Below are positions 50,331 through 56,950 of a stretch of DNA of 58,174 nucleotides, one piece after another. Location: positions 1-58,174 of the forward strand of contig CAMCYK010000007.1 in the NCBI GenBank assembly GCA_945883695.1. Reading direction: 5' to 3'. The stretch comes from Akkermansia muciniphila (lineage in GTDB: Bacteria; Verrucomicrobiota; Verrucomicrobiia; Verrucomicrobiales; Akkermansiaceae). The stretch's first letter is position 1; every line of letters starts with the position of its first letter. The notes beneath the pieces were generated by a model that worked only from the letters and a program-made list of their open reading frames with translations, was not told the origin of the DNA and did no database searches. The position numbers and the translations under genes are program-made.

Positions 50331-51497
50331 TCACTTCTTCACGGTGGCCGCGCGGACTTTGGCCACGTCGGCCGGCTTCACTTCGCCGCCCTGGTTGTCC
50401 CACGAGTTGAGGACGAAGGTCATCACGTTCGCGACATCCTCGTCATGGAGCGCCAGCGCCGGCATCACGCTGTTGTAGGTGTTGCCGTTGACGGTGACCT
50501 CGCCGGTCTGACCGTGGAGGATCGTCCCGATCGCGCCCTTGTTGAAGGCCCGCGTCAACGCGTGGTCGACCAGGATCAGCGTGCCGGGAGCCTCGCACTT
50601 GAACTCGAGGATCGCCGAACCGCCCGCCGGAACCATGGTGGTCTGGACGTTCTCGTTGATCGTCTTGGTCCCGCCTTCGACGTAGACCTTGTCGAAAATC
50701 TCACCGATGACGTGGCACGACGACGACAGGTTTGGTCCGCCGTTGCCGAAGAACACCCGAACGGTCTCGCCCTTGTTGGCGACCATCGACTTGTCGCCGG
50801 TGATCGCGCCGACCGAGCCGTTGAAGACCACGTAGTCCGGCCGCTCGTCGATCGCCTTCTCCATGTCGAAGGGCTGCAAGCCCTGCTCGCCGTTGCGGCC
50901 CTTGGTGTAGAAATCGCCCTGCACCACGTAATACTCCCGGTCGACCTTCTTCAGACCGCCCTCCGGCTCGACATAAATCAGGCCATACATCCCGTTCGCC
51001 ACGTGCATTCCGACCGGCGCGACCGCGCAGTGATAGATGTAGAGGCCGGGATTCAGCACGCGGAACGAGAAGGTCGAGCTGTGACCCGGTGCCGTGAACG
51101 AGGCCGCGGCACCGCCGCCCTGGCCGGTCACCGAGTGAAGGTCGATGTTGTGCGGCATCTTGCTGGTCGGGTGGTTCATCAGGTGGAACTCGACGAAGTC
51201 GCCCTGGCGGATCCGGATGAACTTGCCCGGCACGCAGCCGCCGAAGGTCCAGAAGTTGTAGTCGACCCCGTCCGACATCCGCATCGTCTTCTCGATCACT
51301 TCGAGCTTCACGATCACCTTGGTCGGGTACTTGCGTTTGATCGGCGGCGGAACGTTCGGCGGATCGGTCAGCACGGCGATCTCCTCGCCGCGGATTTCCG
51401 GCGGCAGTTTGATCGCGGCTTCAGCTTTCACTTCCGATGCCGCGTGGCATGGGATCAAGGCTCCCAGGAGGCTGAGAAGGATGGCGGTTTTTTTCAT
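50331..51497 (-). CDS. nirK: Copper nitrite reductase NirK with a truncated cytochrome c extension
   Basis: NirK reduces nitrite to nitric oxide in the periplasm. The protein has 388 aa with a signal peptide ([19 protein letters not shown]). All copper ligands can be placed: type 1 His116, Cys157, His165, Met170; type 2 His121, His156, His312; active-site Asp119 and His262. From about residue 320 (FNKGAIG) the text changes to [38 protein letters not shown], which is the C-terminal half of a class I cytochrome c carrying its Met ligand. The haem-binding CXXCH is absent from the whole protein. Known NirK-cytochrome fusions have a full haem domain, so an in-frame deletion of about 100 residues at the join is likely. 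Electron entry may be impaired. It heads an operon with the FGE/SCO-like gene. Confidence 0.85.
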   Translation of the reverse strand: MKKTAILLSLLGALIPCHAASEVKAEAAIKLPPEIRGEEIAVLTDPPNVPPPIKRKYPTKVIVKLEVIEKTMRMSDGVDYNFWTFGGCVPGKFIRIRQGDFVEFHLMNHPTSKMPHNIDLHSVTGQGGGAAASFTAPGHSSTFSFRVLNPGLYIYHCAVAPVGMHVANGMYGLIYVEPEGGLKKVDREYYVVQGDFYTKGRNGEQGLQPFDMEKAIDERPDYVVFNGSVGAITGDKSMVANKGETVRVFFGNGGPNLSSSCHVIGEIFDKVYVEGGTKTINENVQTTMVPAGGSAILEFKCEAPGTLILVDHALTRAFNKGAIGTILHGQTGEVTVNGNTYNSVMPALALHDEDVANVMTFVLNSWDNQGGEVKPADVAKVRAATVKK

Positions 51498-51872
51498 GGT
51501 TCGGTTCAGGTTCCAGATTCAGCCGGAGAGTGGCAGCGGCCCGGGCCTATTACCCGAAATAACTTTCTCTTTTTCGTTTTTATGCATCCAGCGCTAAGAT
51601 GAAGGGAATCCGACGCGGCGAATCGCGGTGAATCGCGGCAGGCCCGGACTGCGGGCGGTCGCCAGCTGCGTTTTTCGATCCGCGAGCCTTGGACTGCTGG
51701 CAGCCTGCTGCCGCTTTCGTTTCGCCAGCCTGCTGGCGAGGATCCAGGTTATCCGCCTGGGAGCAGCCTTGCCAGACCGGCAAGCAATGACCCGCGTTGC
51801 GGTCCGCCCACCGCGACCGTTCGAAGCAAGCGGGAGAAGCCCGTCGCCCCCGGCGCAACTTGCAAAGTCGCG
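51498..51872. repeat. Gene gap with REP-like hairpins and the nirK promoter region
   Basis: Near the nirK start (51545-51595) the sequence is AT-rich and should hold its promoter, but I see no clear FNR- or NsrR-type site. The rest carries perfect hairpins GGCAGC-ct-GCTGCC (51699-51712) and GCCAGC-ct-GCTGGC (51724-51737) plus CTTGCC/GGCAAG near 51769-51785. The phrase CCTTGGACTGC is shared with the gap at 9615-10020. No credible gene is present. Confidence 0.6.
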
Positions 51873-53087
51873 CTACCCCGGCTTCCGCCGCGGGCAGCGG
51901 CGGCGGATCTCCGTTTCGCGGGCCTCCGGCAGGCGCAGTTCGCGCCGCAGCTTCCATCCCCAGAAGGCGAGGATCGCGACCCACAGGATGGCGGCGTAGA
52001 GGAAATGGGTGACGCGGACTTTCGGCACGAATTCCGGAGTCAGGCGGGTCGCGGCGGTCAACAGGACCAGCACCCAGACGACGTGGAACCAGCGCAACGG
52101 CGAGGCGAGGCGGTCGTGGCGGTCGGCGTGGCCGAGAGTCACCCGGCTCGCCACCGCCAGCATCAGCAGGCCGGCCCCGCCGATGAACATCAGGTGCAGC
52201 ATCCCGGTGCGCAGCGGCCCGAACCACGCCGCCAGCAGCCAGCCGCCGGCGGCGCAGGGCAGGAACCAGCGCAGCGCGAGGCCGAGGCCGTTGACCTTTC
52301 CCCAGCCGACCAAACCCGGTACCGAGCACGCGAGGTAAGGCACCACCACCGCAGTCCGGACGATCATCCCGGCGCGGCCGCCGAAGCGGACCTCGATCCA
52401 GAAGCTGCCGATCACCGCCAGCCCGGCCGCGAGCGACGTGAAAAAGGCCCGCCGCCAGCCGGGCGGGATGCCATCGCCGTCTTCGAAGGCGTGCGGCGAT
52501 TTCCTGCCGAAGAAGCGCGGCAGCAGGTAGGGCGCGACCCCGATCACCGGCAGCCAGAGCAACCCTTGGAAATAGAGCAGCCGCCAGAACAGCCGGACCG
52601 GCGCGGTGAAGCCGAGGATCGGATCCATGCTCAGCGCGAAGCCCGCGAGCGCGGCCCCACCGAGGCCGAGCACCGCCACCGGCAGACCGGGCGGCGGCAC
52701 GTCACCGTCGCCGGTCAGCACCCGGAACAGCAGGCTGAGCAGCACGCCTGACAACCACAGCCCGGCCATCAGGTCGGCGGCCGGGATTGGGTGGAACGCC
52801 AGGCAGGCCATCATCGCGACGGCCATCGCCACGTGCCACAGGATCTCGAAACGGCACCACGGGTCCGCCCCGAGCAAGCGCGGGCCCGCGGTGCCGAGGA
52901 AGCCGGTGACAAAGCAGCCGCCGAATCCGATCACCATCCAGCGCGCGTGCGCCTCCAGCGGCCAAACCGTCGCCCAGCCCTGGAAATACACCGGCCACAG
53001 CAGCACGCCGATCGCCGACGCGAGCACCCCGAGCGGGAAGAACACCCGGAACGGTTCGGCGGCGCAGCGGTCGAGAAAGGCACTCAT
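51873..53087 (-). CDS. nnrS: NnrS family protein
   Basis: The protein has 404 aa and twelve hydrophobic segments, starting at ATG 53087. NnrS hallmarks are an N-terminal EPFRVFFPLGVLASAIGVLLWPVYF, then HARWMVIGFGGCFVTGFLGTAGPRLLG, a later WLPVIGVAPYLLPRFFGRKS and the conserved GPLRTGMLHLMFIGGAGLLMLAVASRVTLGHADR. NnrS is a haem- and copper-containing membrane protein of denitrifiers linked to tolerance of nitric oxide and related metal-nitrosyl stress. Placement upstream of nirK on the same strand fits that role. The C-terminal tail is Arg-rich and cytoplasmic. Confidence 0.92.
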   Translation of the reverse strand: MSAFLDRCAAEPFRVFFPLGVLASAIGVLLWPVYFQGWATVWPLEAHARWMVIGFGGCFVTGFLGTAGPRLLGADPWCRFEILWHVAMAVAMMACLAFHPIPAADLMAGLWLSGVLLSLLFRVLTGDGDVPPPGLPVAVLGLGGAALAGFALSMDPILGFTAPVRLFWRLLYFQGLLWLPVIGVAPYLLPRFFGRKSPHAFEDGDGIPPGWRRAFFTSLAAGLAVIGSFWIEVRFGGRAGMIVRTAVVVPYLACSVPGLVGWGKVNGLGLALRWFLPCAAGGWLLAAWFGPLRTGMLHLMFIGGAGLLMLAVASRVTLGHADRHDRLASPLRWFHVVWVLVLLTAATRLTPEFVPKVRVTHFLYAAILWVAILAFWGWKLRRELRLPEARETEIRRRCPRRKPG

Positions 53088-53105
53088 CTTGGTTCAGCAG
53101 AGACT

Positions 53106-53352
53106 ACCGCAGAGGTCCGGAGGTCGCGGAGGATCGCAGAGCAAGAATCCATCAGGATGGAGCAATGAGAACCACGGAATACGCGGAACACACGGAACTG
53201 GAAATGTGATTGGATTCGCTTAGAAGACCTCTGAAAAGAGAGCCCAGGGCTCCCCGACTTGCAAAGATTCCGTGCCTTCCGTGGTTCTGATCTCTTTTTG
53301 GGGCGATCGAACGAATTCTCCGCGCTCCTCCGCGAACTCGGCGTCTCTGCGG
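53106..53352. repeat. Composite inverted repeat of CGCAGAG- and CCACGGAA-type modules
   Basis: The left half has a module reading ACCGCAGAGGTCCGGAGGTC and on (53106-53142), then ACCACGGAATACGCGGAACA and on (53171-53198). The right half is the mirror: on the other strand it reads ACCGCAGAGACGCCGAGTTC and on (53352-53316), then AACCACGGAAGGCACGGAAT (53287-53266). Each module is a degenerate repeat of about 9-10 bp. The whole fills the gap between nnrS and the radical SAM gene as an imperfect giant palindrome. Confidence 0.7.
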
Positions 53353-53365
53353 TCGAGGCATCGAT

Positions 53366-54580
53366 CTAACACGCTGCCAGCTCCGCACCGATCTCTTCCT
53401 CGGAGAGGTAACAGCCGGGATCGCTGCCCCACAGGTCGCCGTTGGCGAAGGCGGCGCGGGTGCGGAAGCCGCCGCCACAGAGCTTGAACCACTGGCAGCC
53501 GGCGCAGCGGCCGTGCATGCGGGCCTTGCGCTGGTCCGCCGACAGCAAGCCGACCGAGCGGATCTCGTCGAGCACCGGCGCGGCGAGTTCGTTGCCACCT
53601 TCCCAGATTTTCGAGAAGGCCATCCGCTTGACATTGCCGAGCTGCACGTCCTGCCAGAACTGGTCGGGGTGGACATTGCCCTGGGTGTCGATGTTCGCGA
53701 TCCCCCGCCCCGAGCTGTTCGCACCGCCGCCGTTCCAACCTAACAGCTGCCTGGCCTGCTCGAGGTTCGGGTGATTCTCGCGTTCCATCCGGACCAGCAG
53801 GTAGGCGCCGTCGGCCGGCTGGGTGACGGTCAGCACCTCGCGGTCGATCCCCTTCGCGTGCCAGTCCTCGACCCGTGCGAGCAGCGTGTCGATCGCCCCG
53901 CGCGCGGCTTCCGGCTCCAGCACCTGCATCAAGCTGCCGCGACCGGCGGGCACGAGATGATAAAAGCAGACGCGCTGGATTTCCTTCTCCTCGATGAAAT
54001 CGAGGATGCGTTCGATGTTCTCGACGTTGTGGCGGGTCAAGGTCAGCCGCAGGCCGGTCTTCTGGCCGACCTGGTGGCAGTTGCGGAAACCGCGCACGGC
54101 GGAGTCGAAGGCACCCGCCTTGCCGCGGAACTGGTCGTGGATTTCACCGATGCCATCGAGCGAGATCCCGACGTAGGCGACGTTCGCCGCTTTCAACAGC
54201 GCTGCCTTCTCCGGCGTGATCAGTGTGCCATTGGTGGAGATCGTCAATTTCAGCCCGTGCTCCGTCGCGAGATCGACCAGATCAAAAAAGCGAGGATGAA
54301 TCAGCGGCTCGCCGCCGGAAAGCAGCAGCGAGGGGATCTTGTAGCCCGCGAGGTCCTCCACCACGGCCTGCATCTGCTCCCAGTTCAGCTCGCCGGGATA
54401 CTGCATCGCCATCGAGTCGGAGTAGCAATGGACGCAGCGCAGGTTGCAGGTGCGGGTGATGTTCCAGACCACGATCGGCCGCCGTTCGCGGGCGCTGTTC
54501 GCGGCGGCGTGGCCGTGGCCGTAGCGGAGGTTGTCGGCGGGCTGGGCCTGGCCGGTCCAGAGGCGGGTGAGATTGATCAT
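53366..54580 (-). CDS. Radical SAM/SPASM protein of the AhbC/NirJ type
   Basis: The protein has 404 aa from ATG 54580. The radical SAM cluster is Cys45, Cys49, Cys52 in TRTCNLRCVHCYS, followed by SLLLSGGEPLIHP (SAM-binding GGEP) and STNGTLI. The C-terminal SPASM region has RCAGCQWFKLCGGGFRTRAAFANGDLWGSDPGCYL with further cluster Cys residues. The start MINLTRLWTGQAQPADNLRYG resembles AhbC (12,18-didecarboxysirohaem deacetylase) and NirJ-type enzymes of the sirohaem branch to haem or haem d1. The nitrite reductase here is copper-type, so haem d1 is not expected. A haem route for NnrS or cytochromes, or an unrelated peptide modification, remain open. Its neighbours are nnrS and nirK on the same strand. 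Confidence 0.8.
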   Translation of the reverse strand: MINLTRLWTGQAQPADNLRYGHGHAAANSARERRPIVVWNITRTCNLRCVHCYSDSMAMQYPGELNWEQMQAVVEDLAGYKIPSLLLSGGEPLIHPRFFDLVDLATEHGLKLTISTNGTLITPEKAALLKAANVAYVGISLDGIGEIHDQFRGKAGAFDSAVRGFRNCHQVGQKTGLRLTLTRHNVENIERILDFIEEKEIQRVCFYHLVPAGRGSLMQVLEPEAARGAIDTLLARVEDWHAKGIDREVLTVTQPADGAYLLVRMERENHPNLEQARQLLGWNGGGANSSGRGIANIDTQGNVHPDQFWQDVQLGNVKRMAFSKIWEGGNELAAPVLDEIRSVGLLSADQRKARMHGRCAGCQWFKLCGGGFRTRAAFANGDLWGSDPGCYLSEEEIGAELAAC

Positions 54581-54730
54581 GGGAAAAAGACGAGAAAGGG
54601 ACGCTTCGCGAAGGGATCGCGGAAAGACGGGAAGGCATCAAGAGGCGCGACCATGGCGTTGCAAGAGAGAACGCCAACTCCGGCATCGAAACCACGCCCC
54701 GCGACTCAGGCACTGCGCATATCCTGCTTT

Positions 54731-55267
54731 TCAGAAAATGCCGAGATCGTCCGCATCGTCGTCGTCCGCGGCTTGGGCGGGAATCGCGGGCTTGAGCTCG
54801 TCCAGCCAGGGCCGGATCGCGAGCAGGTCCGGGTCCTTCTTGGCCATCGCCAGCACGGGCGCGGGATCGACCTCGATCGCCTGCAAGATGAGCGCGCGGG
54901 CCTCTTCCGGGCGATCCTGGACACAGGCATAGCAGGCCAGGTTGTAGAGGATCAACCCGTGCCGCGGGTGGTGGCGCAGGGCCTTGCGCAGGATGGTTTC
55001 CGCCGACTCGATCGAACGTGCGCGGCGCTGCGCGAAGCCGGCCTGGATCCACCAGCCCGGGTCGGACGGCTCCTGCTCGGTCATCGGCAGGCAGATCGCC
55101 GAGGCCTCCTCCCAGTTCTTGAGACGGAACAAGGCGTCGACCCGCAGGTGCAGGGCAAGCGAGGAGCTGACCGACAGCTCGTCGAGCTCCGCGATCGCAT
55201 CCTCCGGCATCCCGAGTTCCAGGAAACCCAGGGCGCGGCGGCAGGCGGCATCGAGATCGTCGGTCAC
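54731..55267 (-). CDS. Tetratricopeptide-repeat protein
   Basis: The protein has 178 aa. The start is taken at GTG 55267 (VTDDLDAACRRALGFLELGMPEDAIAELDEL), where TPR helices begin; upstream codons are not protein-like. Four to five helical pairs follow, for example ALHLRVDALFRLKNWEEASAICLPMTEQEP, WWIQAGFAQRRARSIESAETILRKALRHHP and ILYNLACYACVQDRPEEARALILQAIEVDP. It ends in an acidic DDDDADD tail. There is no signal peptide. It is a cytoplasmic scaffold or adaptor of unknown partner, common as a lone small gene in Verrucomicrobiota. Confidence 0.8.
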   Translation of the reverse strand: MTDDLDAACRRALGFLELGMPEDAIAELDELSVSSSLALHLRVDALFRLKNWEEASAICLPMTEQEPSDPGWWIQAGFAQRRARSIESAETILRKALRHHPRHGLILYNLACYACVQDRPEEARALILQAIEVDPAPVLAMAKKDPDLLAIRPWLDELKPAIPAQAADDDDADDLGIF

Positions 55268-55431
55268 GGCGGCAGCATCACAGGATGCGGGGCTTTCGCA
55301 AGGCCACGCCCACCCACCCACCAGCACTTCCAGAAGTCCGATGACGGGAAGATTGACTGTGAGTAACGCGTGAATAACCTCTAATCGGTTCCGGACGAAA
55401 TTCGGGCTCATGCCGCGTGGTTCTATGAACC

Positions 55432-56013
55432 CTATACCCGGGGCCTTTTCTTTTTCGGAGGATCGAATCGTGCAAGCGTCGTGAGCGGATGTTGCTGATT
55501 CCAGAAGGTGGGCTTTCGCCCCTTGGTCGGGCTGATGAAATCCAAGTCGCTTATCTCGCCAAACTGGGGCCAGAGCACCGACAAAAAGCGCTCTTCCCGT
55601 CTCTCGAAGAAACGCTGGAGGGTCCACAAAAAATAATCGACCGCCTGTAGCCCCGCATCGCTGCGAGGGGTCGAGCAACTGACGGTGCGAGCAGGCAAGG
55701 GCAGGCCGTAGCTCGCTTCAAATTCGCGCCCGGCATGGTTGATCGCTTTCTCAAATGCCTTCGTCCGGTCACTGCTGCCGCGCTCGGAAAAGCTGATGTC
55801 CAGCGTGTCCGCGATCCGCTGGAACTTGTTGAAAAGCTGCCGGACGAGATCGTCGTAGAGCGATTTCTTCTGGTAGGCGTAAGCCTGTGCGCGGGCTTGC
55901 CGTTCCGCCACTTCCCGAGCGAGCGCCACTTTGTCCTTCACGACTGCGTAGAAGCGCAGGTTGTCGCCCTCGGATCGCAGGAGTTTCAGCACCTCGTAAC
56001 GCACTTCCGGCAA
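55432..56013 (-). CDS. DUF3800 protein, N-terminal part missing
   Basis: The frame runs from just after a TGA near 56058 and reads AGGKTALGFHAKDDLPEVRYEVLKLLRSEGDNLRFYAVVKDK. F-H-A-K-D-D/E is the mid-protein metal-type motif of DUF3800, a predicted RNase H-like nuclease. The later LYDDLVRQLFNKFQRIADTLDISFSERGSSDRT and STPRSDAGLQAVDYFLWTLQRFFE (D-AG-Q-A-D-Y) are the family's C-terminal motifs. The N-terminal F-I/V-D-E-S-G strand, with the first acidic residue, is absent, and no good start codon exists (TTG 56013 is only the longest ORF start). I judge it a 5'-deleted gene. DUF3800 genes often accompany defence systems. Confidence 0.7.
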   Translation of the reverse strand: MPEVRYEVLKLLRSEGDNLRFYAVVKDKVALAREVAERQARAQAYAYQKKSLYDDLVRQLFNKFQRIADTLDISFSERGSSDRTKAFEKAINHAGREFEASYGLPLPARTVSCSTPRSDAGLQAVDYFLWTLQRFFERREERFLSVLWPQFGEISDLDFISPTKGRKPTFWNQQHPLTTLARFDPPKKKRPRV

Positions 56014-56074
56014 ATCGTCCTTGGCGTGAAAGCCGAGCGCGGTCTTGCCACCAGCTCATCTGTCGACGCTCAAT

Positions 56075-56950
56075 TCAAAGAAGTTCACCGTCCATTTTCC
56101 GAAGAAAATCGGTCGCTTGCTTGTGCCAATACTCATTCGGCGAAGTGGTCGAGCAAATCCGCAACAGCCACTTCCGCGCTGTGGCCGGATCAGGCGTCCG
56201 CCCGTTCCCGCTTCGGGCGAGCTGAGCCAACGCCATCATCGCCCGGGGCGCGGAGATACCACCTAAATCGGCCATTTTTTCATACCATGCCGCCGCCTCG
56301 ATCGGATCGGAAACCGGGGTGCCGCGCCGCTCCAGAATGCTCCCGAGACGGCTGTAGCTGTCGGTGAGTCCGAGTTCCGCCGCCCGCCGCAGCAGGGGAA
56401 GCGCGCGCTCGGGCATTTTCAGGTGGTCGTCGTACACTCCCGCGGCACTGATCCATCCCGAGTGGTGCCCGGCCTCCGCCGCCTTCAAAAACCATGCGAT
56501 CGCCTGCTCGTAGTCTCGGTCGACACCTTGCCCTTCGCGATAGGCTGACCCTAGAAACCACATGGCCCCGCCGTCGCCCAATTTGGTTGCTTTCCGCAAC
56601 CATTCGACGCTTGCTTCCCGCTCCCTCGGGTTCTCCGATTGTTTCTTGCACAGGGCCAAACGCAGCATCGCCCGGGCGTAGCCGGCCGTCGCCGCCCGCT
56701 CGTACCAGGATTCTGCGGTCGCACGGTCGCGCTCGACGCCGCGGCCGCCTTCGAATGCAAAACCCAGTGCATACCAAAGTCGAGGTCCTCCCTCTTCGGC
56801 GTGTTCGAGCAGTGCGGCGACTCGCGGCTCCCAGCAACGGCGCACCTCGAAGGTCGCCAACATCCGCTCGTCGGAGTCCTCAATCCAGTGGAGGCCGTGC
56901 CAGCGCTGGACGAGAAGCTCGAAAGCTTTGAGAGCTTCTTCCAGGCTCAT
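56075..56950 (-). CDS. Sel1-like repeat protein
   Basis: The protein has 291 aa from ATG 56950, which overlaps the stop of the upstream restriction-modification gene (ATGA). Sel1/TPR-type repeats are clear: ALGFAFEGGRGVERDRATAESWYERAATAGYARAMLRLA, WFLGSAYREGQGVDRDYEQAIAWFLKAAEAGH, SAAGVYDDHLKMPERALPLLRRAAELG, RLGSILERRGTPVSDPIEAAAWYEKMADLG and ALAQLARSGNGRTPDPATARKWLLRI. There is no signal peptide, so it is a cytoplasmic interaction scaffold. Translational coupling to a type ISP enzyme suggests a functional link, which is not usual for this enzyme class. Confidence 0.88.
   Translation of the reverse strand: MSLEEALKAFELLVQRWHGLHWIEDSDERMLATFEVRRCWEPRVAALLEHAEEGGPRLWYALGFAFEGGRGVERDRATAESWYERAATAGYARAMLRLALCKKQSENPREREASVEWLRKATKLGDGGAMWFLGSAYREGQGVDRDYEQAIAWFLKAAEAGHHSGWISAAGVYDDHLKMPERALPLLRRAAELGLTDSYSRLGSILERRGTPVSDPIEAAAWYEKMADLGGISAPRAMMALAQLARSGNGRTPDPATARKWLLRICSTTSPNEYWHKQATDFLRKMDGELL

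Noticed and set aside
51573-51583. TGCATAAAAAC on the minus strand upstream of nirK as a further LacI operator
   Set aside because: It matches only TGCATAAAA; the TTGCA half and the right half are missing and nirK does not fit the glucan theme.
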